This document shows positions 40,711 through 50,021 of a stretch of DNA of 64,000 nt, piece by piece. Made by a program: the position numbers and the translations under genes. Origin of the DNA: SAR86 cluster bacterium (GTDB taxonomy: Bacteria; Pseudomonadota; Gammaproteobacteria; Magnimaribacterales; Magnimaribacteraceae); the NCBI GenBank assembly GCA_022447065.1, contig JAKUUM010000002.1, positions 1-64,000 on the forward strand, given 5' to 3'. The notes under the pieces were generated by a model that saw nothing but the letters and a program-made list of their open reading frames with translations, was not told the DNA's origin and did not search any database. Position 1 is the first letter of the stretch, and every line of letters begins with the position of its first letter.

Positions 40711-40718
40711 TTAACATG

Positions 40719-40843
40719 TGTACCTTTTTTATAATTTTAAAAGTTTGTAAAGATCTAATTATATAAAAAATATAATAAAATTTTATAGAAAAAGCTTTTC
40801 ATAAAGGTTTTTTTATGTACCATACAAATCAAAGTAAGGTACA
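40719..40843 (+). repeat. Three TGTACC/GGTACA hexamers upstream of korC
   Basis: In the AT-rich gap before korC, TGTACC occurs at 40719 and 40816, and its complement GGTACA at 40838. The last two form an inverted repeat with a 16-base spacer, ending 34 bases before the korC ATG. The arrangement could be an operator or a decayed recombination site; chance cannot be excluded for a 6-base word. Confidence 0.35.
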
Positions 40844-40876
40844 GTTAACTAAAAGAGAAATTAAGACAGAACAAGT

Positions 40877-42892
40877 ATGGATACTCGTTACCTATTCAAA
40901 AGATACAATACTTGGTGGGTAAAAGTTGCAGTTCCAAGAACTTTGCGTAACCAACTCGGTTATGATCTTAGACAGTCCCTAAAAACCCATAATCTTGAAG
41001 AAGCCCAAGATTTAAGATGGGAAGTAATTGACTCCTTAAAACATAAGATAGAAGAAACTAAGAATTCCTCTCTTGAAGATCATAATTTACAGGAAGTCAA
41101 GGTTGCTGTAGAAACCTATTTGCCTGTTACAGACACTAGTAACGCACAGTACTATCATAAAGTTGTTGACTGTCAGTATGCCTGCCCTGCCCACACAAAT
41201 GTACCTGAATACATAAGACAAATTTCACAAGGTAACTATACCGATGCTTACATGATTAACTGGGAGTCTAATGTGTTTCCAGGGATTTTAGGGAGAACAT
41301 GCGACAGGCCTTGTGAACCAGCATGCAGGAGAACCAGAACACATGAGAAACCAGTAGCTATTTGTAGACTCAAAAGGGTTGCTTATGATTATAAAGGGGA
41401 TATCTCTGAATTTCTTCCTCAAGTACCCAAAAGTAAAACAGGTAAAAAAATAGCCTTAATAGGAGGTGGTCCCGCTTCACTGACTGTAGCAAGAGATCTG
41501 CTTGTTATTGGCCATGAGTGTGTTTTATTTGAAAAAGACCATAAGGCTGGCGGTCTAATGAGAACAAATATTCCTTCTTTTAGATTGCCAATAGAAGTGT
41601 TAGATGAAGAAGTGGATTTAATTCTTAACATGGGAATTGAGACTAGATTTGATACTGAAATCAAGAGCATGAAATCGCTTCTAGATGAAAAATTTGATGC
41701 AATTTTTGTTGGTACCGGAGCGCCCAGAGGTAAAGAAATAAATATTGAAGGTAGAGAGGAAGCCAGTAAAAACATTCACATAGGAATAGATTGGCTTACC
41801 AGCATAGCTTTTGAGCATACCGACGCAATAGGAAAGAAGGTGATTGTTTTGGGTGGAGGAAATACAGCAATGGATTGTTGTAGGTCTTCATTAAGATTGG
41901 GAGCAGAAGATGTAAAAGTTGTAGTGCGTAGTCCTTTTGATCAAATGAAGGCTTCTGAATGGGAGCTTGAGGAAGCCATGGATGAAAACATTCCAATCTT
42001 TGACAATCACGTTCCTAAAAAATTTATTCTAAGAAAAGGGAAACTGACTGGAATGGAATTTGAAAAGGTGGAAGCAGTTTTTGATAAAAATGGGAAACGA
42101 TCTTTGATACCTACAGGTGAAGATCCAGTAATTTTTGAATGCGATGATGTCTTAGTAGCAATTGGGCAAGAGAATGCTTTTGAATGGATAGAAAGAGACA
42201 TAGGAATAGAATTTGGTGAATGGGATATGCCGGTAGTGGACAAAGTTACTTTTCAGTCTACTCATCCAAAAATATTTTTTGGAGGCGACGCTGCCTGGGG
42301 TCCTGAAAATATAATATGGGCAGCAGCTCATGCTCATCAAGCTGCTATCTCGATTAACAAGCTCTTTAATGGAGAAGATATATATGATCGACCTGAACCA
42401 GAATCTAACCTAGTAAGTCAAAAAATGGGGGTTCATGAATGGTCTTATGACAATGATATATCACAAGCCAAAAGATTCATTGTTCCTCATGCCGATCAAT
42501 CTATATCTCTCAAAGATATCAAAGTTGAAGTAGAGCTGGGATTTGATGAAAAACAAGCTTTTGAAGAAGCACAGAGATGCCTAAATTGTGATGTTCAAAC
42601 AGTTTTTGTTGAAGATTTATGCATAGAATGTGATGCTTGTGAAGATATATGCCCCACAGACTGTATTAATTTTATAGACATTTCCACTGAAGAAGAAATA
42701 AGAAAAAATTTGAGAGTACCAGCTTTAAATCTTGATCAAGATTTACTTGTTTCTGAGAAGCTTGAACAAACACAAAGAGTGATGATCAAAGATGAAGATG
42801 TCTGTCTGCATTGCGGATTGTGTGCAGAAAGATGCCCCACTGGTGCCTGGGATATGCAAACTTATCTTTACGAAGAAGCAAAAATTTATTAA
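40877..42892 (+). CDS. korC: KorC-like FAD/Fe-S NAD(P)H oxidoreductase with an N-terminal integrase-type DUF6538 domain
   Basis: A 671-residue fusion. Residues about 1-65 (YLFKRYNTWWVKVAVPRTLR; LRQSLKTHNLEEAQDLRW) look like the DUF6538 arm found at the start of tyrosine integrases. From about 95 the protein is a GltD/KorC-type electron-transfer flavoprotein: Fe-S cysteines in CQYACPAHTNVPEYI and CDRPCEPACRR, FAD site IALIGGGPASL near 190, NADP site VLGGGNTAMDCC near 324, and two C-terminal [4Fe-4S] ferredoxin motifs (CIECDACEDICP near 581, CLHCGLCAERCP near 641). It should pass electrons between KorAB and NADP+. No ATG occurs between the two parts, so the fusion is probably translated. The only alternative start seen is a TTG near residue 81. 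It overlaps korA by 1 base. No gltB is present, arguing against glutamate synthase. Confidence 0.88.
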   Translation: MDTRYLFKRYNTWWVKVAVPRTLRNQLGYDLRQSLKTHNLEEAQDLRWEVIDSLKHKIEETKNSSLEDHNLQEVKVAVETYLPVTDTSNAQYYHKVVDCQYACPAHTNVPEYIRQISQGNYTDAYMINWESNVFPGILGRTCDRPCEPACRRTRTHEKPVAICRLKRVAYDYKGDISEFLPQVPKSKTGKKIALIGGGPASLTVARDLLVIGHECVLFEKDHKAGGLMRTNIPSFRLPIEVLDEEVDLILNMGIETRFDTEIKSMKSLLDEKFDAIFVGTGAPRGKEINIEGREEASKNIHIGIDWLTSIAFEHTDAIGKKVIVLGGGNTAMDCCRSSLRLGAEDVKVVVRSPFDQMKASEWELEEAMDENIPIFDNHVPKKFILRKGKLTGMEFEKVEAVFDKNGKRSLIPTGEDPVIFECDDVLVAIGQENAFEWIERDIGIEFGEWDMPVVDKVTFQSTHPKIFFGGDAAWGPENIIWAAAHAHQAAISINKLFNGEDIYDRPEPESNLVSQKMGVHEWSYDNDISQAKRFIVPHADQSISLKDIKVEVELGFDEKQAFEEAQRCLNCDVQTVFVEDLCIECDACEDICPTDCINFIDISTEEEIRKNLRVPALNLDQDLLVSEKLEQTQRVMIKDEDVCLHCGLCAERCPTGAWDMQTYLYEEAKIY

Positions 42893-44721
42893 TGAAGAAA
42901 ATAGAAGCTAAAAATAAATTTGTCATAAAGTTTGCGAATGTAAACGGCTCAGGTTCTGCAAGTGCCAATCAGTTGTTTGCTAAAGGAATCTTTCGTTCCG
43001 GGATTACTGTCAGTCCAAAAAATATTTTTCCTTCCAATATCCAGGGTCTTCCAACTTGGTTCGAAGTAAGAGTCAGTGAGAAAGGATATCAAGGTAGAAG
43101 GGAAAGCGTAGATATTATGGTAGCCATGAATCCACAGTCCTATAACCAAGATGTACAAGAAATTAACCCCGGAGGCTACATCCTTTATGATTCTTCCTGG
43201 AAAAGAGATTTTGGAAGAACTGATATTAATGTAATTGAAATCCCTTTAACCAAGATCTGTTTAAAAGAGTTCGCTGATTCTAAACAAAGATTCTTATTTA
43301 AGAATATAGTTTACGTAGGAGCTCTTTCTTCTCTTTTAGGTATAGATAAAAATATTTATGAAGTCTTGATAGAAGAACAGTTCAAAGGAAAAGAAAAGCT
43401 TATAGAGCCAAATGTTAAAGCTCTAGGATTGGGGTTTAATTATGCTGAAGAAAACCTTAGAGATAGATGCGCAATTAAAGTTGAAAAGTCTAACAAAACA
43501 GATGGGATGATTTTAACTAGTGGAAATGATGCTTCTGGATTAGGGTGCATTTACGGGGGTGCAACGGTCTGCACCTGGTATCCTATTACCCCTTCTACTT
43601 CCCTCGCTGAATCTTTTACTAGTTATTGCGAGGAATTAAGGATCGAGCCTAAGAGCGATAAAAATAAGTTCGCAATTATTCAAGCCGAAGATGAATTAGC
43701 AGCAATTGGTATGGCTATTGGAGCTAACTGGAATGGAGCAAGAGGTTTTACAGCCACAAGCGGTCCCGGAATATCTTTGATGAGTGAATTTATAGGTTTA
43801 GCCTATTTTGCAGAAGTACCACTGGTTATATTTGACATCCAAAGAGGGGGGCCTTCTACCGGCATGCCTACCAGAACCCAGCAATCTGATGTTCTTACTT
43901 GTGCCTATGCTTCACATGGAGACACCAAACATGTTCTGTTAATGCCTTCAACCCCAAAAGAATGCTTTGACTTTGCTGTCGAAGCTTTTGATTTAGCTGA
44001 CAGACTTCAAACTCCAATAATCGTACTTTCAGATTTAGACCTAGGCATGAATGATTGGACCACACCAGAATTAAAGTGGGATGATTCAAGAGAATATGAT
44101 CGAGGGAAAGTTCTTTCCAAAGCAGACCTAGAAAACTTAGATACATATGGAAGATATTTAGATGTTGACGGTGATGGTATTCCTTACAGGACTTACCCTG
44201 GTACCCATCCAAATAAAGGTGCTTATTTTACTAGAGGAACTTCACATGATGAAAACGCTAGATACACTGAGGATGGAAAAGTAAATGCAAAGAATTTATC
44301 TAGACTCCTAAAGAAATATCAAACTGCTTCTGAATTAGTTCCTAGACCAGAGTTTAGGCAAGACTCCAAATTGAGCTCCATTGGAGTAATTTACTTTGGA
44401 AGTACTGATGCATCGATGAAAGAAACCTTAGATTTGTTACAAGAAGAAGGAATAGTTTTAGATGCCATGAGATTGAGAGCTTTTCCATTCAATCTAGAAG
44501 TATGGGAATTTATTGAAGACCATGATCTTTTATTCATAGTCGAGCAGAACAGAGATGGGCAAATGAGGACCTTAATTATGGCGGAAGGAGGTATTGTCCC
44601 TGACAAACTAGTGTCAATTCTTTGTTTTGATGGTTCACCTATAACCGCAGACTTCATTTTTAATAAGATAACTTCACACATTTCAGGTTATCCAGCTAAA
44701 GAAGCTTTAGGAGGGGAATAA
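42892..44721 (+). CDS. korA: 2-oxoacid:acceptor oxidoreductase, fused gamma-alpha subunit (KorA-like)
   Basis: A 610-residue subunit. The first 190 residues are the gamma (acceptor) domain (VNGSGSASANQLFAKGIFRSG, GRRESVDIMVAMN). The remainder is the alpha pyrimidine-binding domain with CTWYPITPSTSLAESF near 229, GARGFTATSGPGISLMSEFIG near 291 and RGGPSTGMPTRTQQSD. The gamma-alpha fusion and size match the KorA type known from Mycobacterium and from the Azoarcus evansii 2-oxoglutarate:NADP+ oxidoreductase. The ATG at 42892 shares a base with the korC stop; a longer in-frame ATG inside korC is not supported. 2-Oxoglutarate specificity is inferred mainly from the missing sucAB-lpd. Confidence 0.9.
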   Translation: MKKIEAKNKFVIKFANVNGSGSASANQLFAKGIFRSGITVSPKNIFPSNIQGLPTWFEVRVSEKGYQGRRESVDIMVAMNPQSYNQDVQEINPGGYILYDSSWKRDFGRTDINVIEIPLTKICLKEFADSKQRFLFKNIVYVGALSSLLGIDKNIYEVLIEEQFKGKEKLIEPNVKALGLGFNYAEENLRDRCAIKVEKSNKTDGMILTSGNDASGLGCIYGGATVCTWYPITPSTSLAESFTSYCEELRIEPKSDKNKFAIIQAEDELAAIGMAIGANWNGARGFTATSGPGISLMSEFIGLAYFAEVPLVIFDIQRGGPSTGMPTRTQQSDVLTCAYASHGDTKHVLLMPSTPKECFDFAVEAFDLADRLQTPIIVLSDLDLGMNDWTTPELKWDDSREYDRGKVLSKADLENLDTYGRYLDVDGDGIPYRTYPGTHPNKGAYFTRGTSHDENARYTEDGKVNAKNLSRLLKKYQTASELVPRPEFRQDSKLSSIGVIYFGSTDASMKETLDLLQEEGIVLDAMRLRAFPFNLEVWEFIEDHDLLFIVEQNRDGQMRTLIMAEGGIVPDKLVSILCFDGSPITADFIFNKITSHISGYPAKEALGGE

Positions 44722-44724
44722 CAA

Positions 44725-45783
44725 ATGACTTATATTGTCAAACCTATAAATCGTCATCCAAATCTTGAGACTAATGATCTTGGCCTGACAAGAAGAGATT
44801 ACGAAGGGTCTACTATATCGAGTTTGTGTGCAGGATGTGGTCATGACTCAATAAGTGCAGCTATTCTTGAAGCGTGTTTCCAACTAAACATTTCTGCACA
44901 TCAAGTTGCAAAATTATCAGGCATAGGCTGCTCTTCAAAAGCTCCTGCTTATTTTTTAAATCAGTCTCATGGATTCAATTCAGTTCATGGACGTATGCCA
45001 TCCGTTGCAACTGGTGCAAATCTAGCAAATCCAGAATTGATGTATTTAGGTGTTTCTGGTGATGGTGACACTGCCTCAATCGGCATAGGTCAATTTATTC
45101 ATGCTGCAAGAAGGCAATTAAATATTGTCTATGTTGTAGAGAATAATGGAACTTATGGACTTACAAAGGGGCAATTTTCTGCCACAAATGATCTTGTATC
45201 CAAAAGTAAATACGGCGAAGAAAATTTATTTCCTGCAATTGACCTTGCTGCAATGGCCATACTAGCTGGAGCAAGTTTTGTAGCAAGAAGTTTTTCAGGG
45301 GATAAAAATCAGTTAGTCCCTCTGCTAAAAGCAGCTATGAAACATAAAGGATTCTCTATATTGGATGTTATTTCTCCATGTGTAGCTTTCAATAACCATA
45401 AGACTTCTACAAAAAGCTACGATCACATTAGAGAACACAACGAGTCTGTATCAAGAATTGACTTTGTACCGCTAGGTCAAGAAATAAAAGCAAACTATGG
45501 TGAAGGAGAGCAGATAGATGTATCTCTTCATGATGGTTCTACCCTAACATTAGAAAAACTTTCCGAGAACTACGATCCAAGAGATAAATCTTCAGCTATT
45601 TCTCATATAATCTCTGCAGATCAAGATGGAAAAGTTCTGACTGGTCTTCTTTACATTAACCCCGAAGCTAAAGACCTCGAAGAGACACTTAACTTAACTA
45701 AGACACCCTTAACTGGTCTTACAAAAAAAGATTTGTGTCCTGGTGAAGACAAACTAAATAAGATTAATGATAGTCTTCGTTAA
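44725..45783 (+). CDS. korB: 2-oxoacid:acceptor oxidoreductase beta subunit (KorB-like)
   Basis: TPP- and [4Fe-4S]-binding catalytic subunit, 352 residues. Cluster cysteines are in SLCAGCGHDSISAAI near 35, GIGCSSKAPAYF and, later, VISPCVAFN. The TPP-Mg site is GDGDTASIGIGQFIHAARR near 111 with ENNGTYGLTKGQFS. It follows korA by 3 bases with a GAGGGG ribosome binding site. It ends 3 bases from the convergent purC, so the korCAB operon fills the whole space between iscR and purC. Confidence 0.92.
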   Translation: MTYIVKPINRHPNLETNDLGLTRRDYEGSTISSLCAGCGHDSISAAILEACFQLNISAHQVAKLSGIGCSSKAPAYFLNQSHGFNSVHGRMPSVATGANLANPELMYLGVSGDGDTASIGIGQFIHAARRQLNIVYVVENNGTYGLTKGQFSATNDLVSKSKYGEENLFPAIDLAAMAILAGASFVARSFSGDKNQLVPLLKAAMKHKGFSILDVISPCVAFNNHKTSTKSYDHIREHNESVSRIDFVPLGQEIKANYGEGEQIDVSLHDGSTLTLEKLSENYDPRDKSSAISHIISADQDGKVLTGLLYINPEAKDLEETLNLTKTPLTGLTKKDLCPGEDKLNKINDSLR

Positions 45784-45786
45784 TGT

Positions 45787-46503
45787 TCAATTGATTCCCA
45801 GTTTCTTAGCTATGGTCTGATAAGACTCAACCACATTTCCTAGGTCTTGTCTAAATCTATCCTTATCGAGTTTTTCTCTAGTTTCTGAGTCCCATACTCT
45901 GCAACCATCAGGAGTAAACTCATCACCTAAGAGTAATTCTCCCTTAAAAGAACCGAATTCTAGTTTGAAATCAACCAAAATCATTCCTGCTTCAGAAAAA
46001 AGCCTTTTAAGTGTGTCATTTACTTGAAAAGTTTTTATTTTCATTTCCTCTATTTGTTCATCAGAAGCCCATCCAAAACACTTAATATGATAATCATTGA
46101 TCATAGGGTCATGGAGTTCATCGTTTTTATAAAAAAATTCGAATGTAGGAGGATCTAAATCTAAACCTTCTTCCAATCCAAGTCTTCTACAAATACCGCC
46201 TGCGGCAACATTTCGAATCACACATTCTACTGGAACCATATCAAGTTTTTTTACCAAACTTTCTGTGTCTGACAAAAGCTTTTGAAAATGAGTAGCCACA
46301 CCTTCCTTTTCTAATATAAGCATAATAAAGGCATTAAACTTGTTGTTAGTCTTGCCCTTCCCTTCTAAGCTCTCTTTTTTTACACCGTCGAAAGCAGATG
46401 TATCATCTCTATAATGCATAATATAAAAATCTGGGTCAGAACTTTTATACAAAGATTTTGCTTTACCTGAATTAATTAATTCTCCTTTCTCTACTTTTTC
46501 CAT
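45787..46503 (-). CDS. purC: Phosphoribosylaminoimidazole-succinocarboxamide synthase
   Basis: SAICAR synthetase of purine synthesis, 238 residues. Motifs include [28 protein letters not shown] near the start, [37 protein letters not shown] and the [12 protein letters not shown] ending. It is the third gene of dapA-bamC-purC, a conserved gammaproteobacterial order. There is an 8-base gap from bamC. Confidence 0.99.
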   Translation of the reverse strand: MEKVEKGELINSGKAKSLYKSSDPDFYIMHYRDDTSAFDGVKKESLEGKGKTNNKFNAFIMLILEKEGVATHFQKLLSDTESLVKKLDMVPVECVIRNVAAGGICRRLGLEEGLDLDPPTFEFFYKNDELHDPMINDYHIKCFGWASDEQIEEMKIKTFQVNDTLKRLFSEAGMILVDFKLEFGSFKGELLLGDEFTPDGCRVWDSETREKLDKDRFRQDLGNVVESYQTIAKKLGIN

Positions 46504-46511
46504 AAATCAGA

Positions 46512-47510
46512 CTAAGATAATGATTGGTTAATTTCAGATAACAAATCTCTTTCAAAAGTCTTCCCTCCTTGAGATTCGCTAACAACAGTAACGGTGCATT
46601 TGCTTTTTCCTACTTTTTTTATATAAATCCTAAAGTCAGGTTGATTCGAAGCCCTATCTCTTCTAAAGAGACCCTTGATAAAACCAACTTCCTCTTCTTT
46701 CGAAAAGGTAACAAAGAAAACTCCATTAGTTCGATCAAGGTCTTGTACTGTTATAAGTGCTTCTTTAAGGGCTCTATCTACTGCCGCCCAAGCTCTTGGA
46801 AATTCTAGGTTTATTTCTATCAAGCTTGTTCCATCTTCTGACTGTTTAAGAATAGCTTTCTGGCCTAGGTTGAGATTCAGTGCCACTAAAGAGGTTCCTC
46901 CAGTAGAAGGGGCCTTGCTTAGATAATCTAATGCCTCCCTTAAAATTTTATCTTCTAGGTTGTTTTCAACAGGAACTTTTACCCAATTGTTATTAGAATC
47001 CTTCATTAAATGAGAAAGAAAAATTTCAGAACTGGCTTGTCTAATTCCATGCTCTATCTTCATTTGTAATTTTCCTTCTGAGGATCCTGAGGGCATGTTT
47101 GCACTTTCAAGAACGCCCGTATTTGGATCTTCAAAAGAAAGCCCAAAATCACCTGAAGACCAAAAATCTTTCATTAAAGGCCAAACACTACTTGGTAATG
47201 TTTCTACGTAGAGCCACCTCAGCTCTCCTAGTCTGTGCATTCTTATTTCATTAGTTGAACCTGATGAAAATACTTGAGGTGGCAATGGAACTTCATAAGA
47301 ATCTGAAGAAACTAGATTTTCCTGAGTTGTAGGAATTGGATAATAGTCAACAATAGGCCTAGTAGCCTGATCAGAAGCAACTTCCACAGATTCAGATTGC
47401 CTTTCCTTTAAGTAATCATATCTATGGTCAGTCAGTATCCAACCGCAGGAGCTAAGAAGAAAAGTTACAAGAAATAAAGAAAAATAACGGAATCTGATTA
47501 GAAATTTCAT
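46512..47510 (-). CDS. bamC: Outer membrane assembly lipoprotein BamC
   Basis: Non-essential lipoprotein of the BAM complex, 332 residues. The signal ends in the lipobox LSSC near residue 22, followed by an unstructured lead and two helix-grip domains. The second half includes LVALNLNLGQKAILKQ and PRAWAAVDRALKEALITVQDLDRTNGVFFVTF, typical of the NlpB/BamC fold. The start abuts dapA with no gap. Divergent as usual for this family; position between dapA and purC supports it. Confidence 0.92.
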   Translation of the reverse strand: MKFLIRFRYFSLFLVTFLLSSCGWILTDHRYDYLKERQSESVEVASDQATRPIVDYYPIPTTQENLVSSDSYEVPLPPQVFSSGSTNEIRMHRLGELRWLYVETLPSSVWPLMKDFWSSGDFGLSFEDPNTGVLESANMPSGSSEGKLQMKIEHGIRQASSEIFLSHLMKDSNNNWVKVPVENNLEDKILREALDYLSKAPSTGGTSLVALNLNLGQKAILKQSEDGTSLIEINLEFPRAWAAVDRALKEALITVQDLDRTNGVFFVTFSKEEEVGFIKGLFRRDRASNQPDFRIYIKKVGKSKCTVTVVSESQGGKTFERDLLSEINQSLS

Positions 47511-48410
47511 TTAATTAATAAGACTTAATTTATTTAATATTAGTTCAATTTCAGGAATATAATCTTCATCTAGATTTGTAAGTGGGAGCCTAATGCCTGG
47601 AGGAATCCTTCCCATTTTATTAAGAACCCATTTTACAGGAATTGGGCTTGTTTCGACGAACAAAGCCTGATGTAACTTCCTCAGTTTTGCATCTATCCCT
47701 TTTGCTTCTTTAAAATTTCTCCCTAAGGCCAAGTCGCATAATTCTGAGATCTTTTTAGGGACAACATTAGCAGTCACAGAAATAATTCCATGGCCTCCTT
47801 CAATTAAAAAATTACAAGCAGTAAGATCATCTCCAGAATATAAGAAAAAAGATTCATCTTTTGACTTTGTTCCTAGAATTTTTTGTAGTTGACTTAATCT
47901 TTGGGTGTCTGGTGAAGCCTCTTTTAAACCAATAATATTTTCTAAACTGGACAGAATGGCAACCGTTTCAGGTAATAAATCACATGCGGTTCTAGTAGGT
48001 ACATTATAAAGAATTTGGGGAATGTCCACTTCAGAGGCTATTTCTGAATAATGTTTAATAAGCCCTTTCTGAGTAGGTCTATTGTAATAAGGAGTAACGA
48101 GTAGAGCAGCAGAAGCACCTGCTTCTTTTGCAGCTACAGTCAAATAAATGGCTTCCTTGGTAGAGTTTGCTCCTGTTCCCGCAATTATGGGTACTCTGCC
48201 AGCAGAATGTTGGACTGACTGTTCTATTATTTGAACATGCTCAGAAATATCAAGGGTAGCAGATTCTCCTGTTGTTCCTACAACTACTATTGCAGAAATT
48301 CCTGAATCAATATGCCAATCAATTAAATCAAACAAAGACTGCCAACTAATACCGCCATCCTTTTCCATGGGAGTTACTAAGGCAACTATTGATCCTTTTA
48401 CTTTAAACAC
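47511..48410 (-). CDS. dapA: 4-hydroxy-tetrahydrodipicolinate synthase
   Basis: Condenses pyruvate and aspartate semialdehyde in lysine and diaminopimelate synthesis. The 299 residues form a TIM barrel: GSIVALVTPMEKDGGISW, GTTGESATL near residue 45, the catalytic Tyr in PQILYNVPTRTACDL near 134, and the Schiff-base Lys in IIGLKEASPD near 162. It is the first gene of dapA-bamC-purC and divergent from bcp. Confidence 0.99.
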   Translation of the reverse strand: MFKVKGSIVALVTPMEKDGGISWQSLFDLIDWHIDSGISAIVVVGTTGESATLDISEHVQIIEQSVQHSAGRVPIIAGTGANSTKEAIYLTVAAKEAGASAALLVTPYYNRPTQKGLIKHYSEIASEVDIPQILYNVPTRTACDLLPETVAILSSLENIIGLKEASPDTQRLSQLQKILGTKSKDESFFLYSGDDLTACNFLIEGGHGIISVTANVVPKKISELCDLALGRNFKEAKGIDAKLRKLHQALFVETSPIPVKWVLNKMGRIPPGIRLPLTNLDEDYIPEIELILNKLSLIN

Positions 48411-48491
48411 AACAAACTAATAGTGGTAACTTATTCTAGTTATTTAAATGAATTTCAATTAAATTTATTATATCAACAATAAGGAGAATGT

Positions 48492-48962
48492 ATGACAACA
48501 CTCAAAATAGGAAATAAAGCACCTGTTTTTAAAGGTCTATGCACTGGTAAGGGAGATGCAGACCTTTCTAAACTCAAAGGAAAGAAAGTAGTACTTTACT
48601 TTTACCCTAAAGACAGCACTCCTGGGTGTACAACCGAAGGCCAAAATTTTAGGGATCTTCATAAAGAATTTATGAAAGAGAAGGTAGTAATTTTTGGACT
48701 TTCAAGAGAATCTTTAAAGTCACATGAAAATTTTAAAACGAATCAGTCCTTTCCTTTTGATCTCATATCTGATCCAGAAGAAAAAATCTGCAAGTTGTAT
48801 GATGTTATAAAAGAAAAAAGCATGTATGGAAGAAAGTATATGGGCATTGAAAGAAGTACTTTTCTTATAGATGAAAAAGGCAAACTTGCTCATGAATGGC
48901 GAAAAGTTAAAGTAAAAGGTCATGCGCAGGAAGTTCTTGATACAGTTAAATCCTTAAATTAA
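48492..48962 (+). CDS. bcp: Thioredoxin-dependent thiol peroxidase (BCP/PrxQ-type peroxiredoxin)
   Basis: Reduces hydroperoxides, 156 residues. The peroxidatic Cys is in KDSTPGCTTEGQNFRDL near residue 45, with GLSRESLKSHENF and RSTFLIDEKGKL further on. The resolving Cys found five residues later in E. coli Bcp is Gln here; another Cys (KICKLYD) occurs near residue 98. A strong AAGGAG site precedes the ATG. The neighbourhood bepA, TusA-like gene, perM, bcp matches that of other gammaproteobacteria. Confidence 0.96.
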   Translation: MTTLKIGNKAPVFKGLCTGKGDADLSKLKGKKVVLYFYPKDSTPGCTTEGQNFRDLHKEFMKEKVVIFGLSRESLKSHENFKTNQSFPFDLISDPEEKICKLYDVIKEKSMYGRKYMGIERSTFLIDEKGKLAHEWRKVKVKGHAQEVLDTVKSLN

Positions 48963-48965
48963 GAA

Positions 48966-50018
48966 CTACTCAGTCACTTTTTGTGGCCAAGAGTTTATTA
49001 TTGCTTTTACAAAAGTAGCAAGTGGAATAGCGAAGAAAAGGCCCCAGAAACCCCAAAGACCTCCAAAGAACAGCACAGCTATAACTATTACTACTGGATG
49101 AAGTTTATTTCTTGCAGAAAACAAGAGAGGAACAAGTAAATTACCATCCAAAGCCTGGATAATGACGTACAAACCTAAAAGCCAATAAAAGTTTTCTGTT
49201 AACCCCCATTCATACAATCCAACGAGTAAGACAGGAATGGTCACTAAGATAGCTCCGAAAAATGGAATAATGACTGAGAGCCCTACCAACAAAGCTAATA
49301 AGAAAGTATAAGGAAGACCTAAAAAACTAAAAGTTAAATAGCTAACAAAGGTCACTATAAAAATTTCTATAAGCTTCCCAGTAACATAATTATAGAGTTG
49401 ATCGTTCATTTCACTAAAAATTGAATCCATCAAGCTCTTTTTTTCAGGGGCAAAGAAACTTATTAATGGCAATAGAGTATTTTTGTCTTTGACAAAGAAA
49501 AAAACCATTAAGGGAATTAGTATTGCATAAATCAAAGCGTTAAAAGCAAAACTAATTGTTCCGGCTATTTGTCCTAAAGCCTGTGATAAGAGATTACTTA
49601 TCTGAGAACTGAGATTGCCAAAAATATTCATTATTTCATCTTCCGTGAAATATTCTGGGTATGAGTCAGTTAATTTGGCTAAAGCTTGCTGCAAAGCATC
49701 AGCTAAATTTGGTAGGCTTAGTATTAGAGAATTAATTTGGGACCCTATAGAGGGTAAAACCATAAAAAAGCTAGTATACAAACCAAAGAAGATAAGCAAA
49801 GAAGTGGTAAGAGATAACCATCTTGGAAATTTATAGTACTCTAGAGTTTGAACCAGTCCATTTAAGAGAAAAGCTATAACTAAGCTGATAAGTATAGGTA
49901 GAAGAATTCCCCCAAAGAAAAATAACAAAGAAAAAGCAATGACCAGAAACAGTGCAAAATAGACTGTTTCTTCATTAAAGAAGAATCTGTCTATTAATTT
50001 CTTTATAAGATCTAACAT
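48966..50018 (-). CDS. perM: AI-2E family transporter (PerM)
   Basis: A 350-residue membrane protein with about eight helices, of the PerM/TqsA (UPF0118) family. It has the tandem N-terminal helices, a central amphipathic region (about 95-150) and the conserved C-terminal part GLSVIIPFFGAILVTIPVLLVG and VIIQALDGNLLVPLLFSARNKLHPVVI. Family members export varied small solutes; the cargo is not known. It follows the TusA-like gene by 3 bases and is convergent with bcp. Confidence 0.94.
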   Translation of the reverse strand: MLDLIKKLIDRFFFNEETVYFALFLVIAFSLLFFFGGILLPILISLVIAFLLNGLVQTLEYYKFPRWLSLTTSLLIFFGLYTSFFMVLPSIGSQINSLILSLPNLADALQQALAKLTDSYPEYFTEDEIMNIFGNLSSQISNLLSQALGQIAGTISFAFNALIYAILIPLMVFFFVKDKNTLLPLISFFAPEKKSLMDSIFSEMNDQLYNYVTGKLIEIFIVTFVSYLTFSFLGLPYTFLLALLVGLSVIIPFFGAILVTIPVLLVGLYEWGLTENFYWLLGLYVIIQALDGNLLVPLLFSARNKLHPVVIVIAVLFFGGLWGFWGLFFAIPLATFVKAIINSWPQKVTE

Positions 50019-50021
50019 AAA

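Noticed and set aside
40877-41130. A separate, truncated phage integrase gene in front of korC
   Set aside because: There is no stop or frame change between the integrase-like part and the oxidoreductase, and no catalytic integrase domain, so a fused single gene is the simpler reading.
42811-42891. Longer N-terminus for korA starting inside korC
   Set aside because: The extra residues come from the ferredoxin-coding end of korC in another frame; the ATG overlapping the stop at 42892 fits the protein family.
40877-42892. Annotation of this gene as glutamate synthase small subunit (gltD)
   Set aside because: No gltB is present, the gene is coupled to korA and korB, and it carries two extra C-terminal ferredoxin clusters, which fits KorC better.
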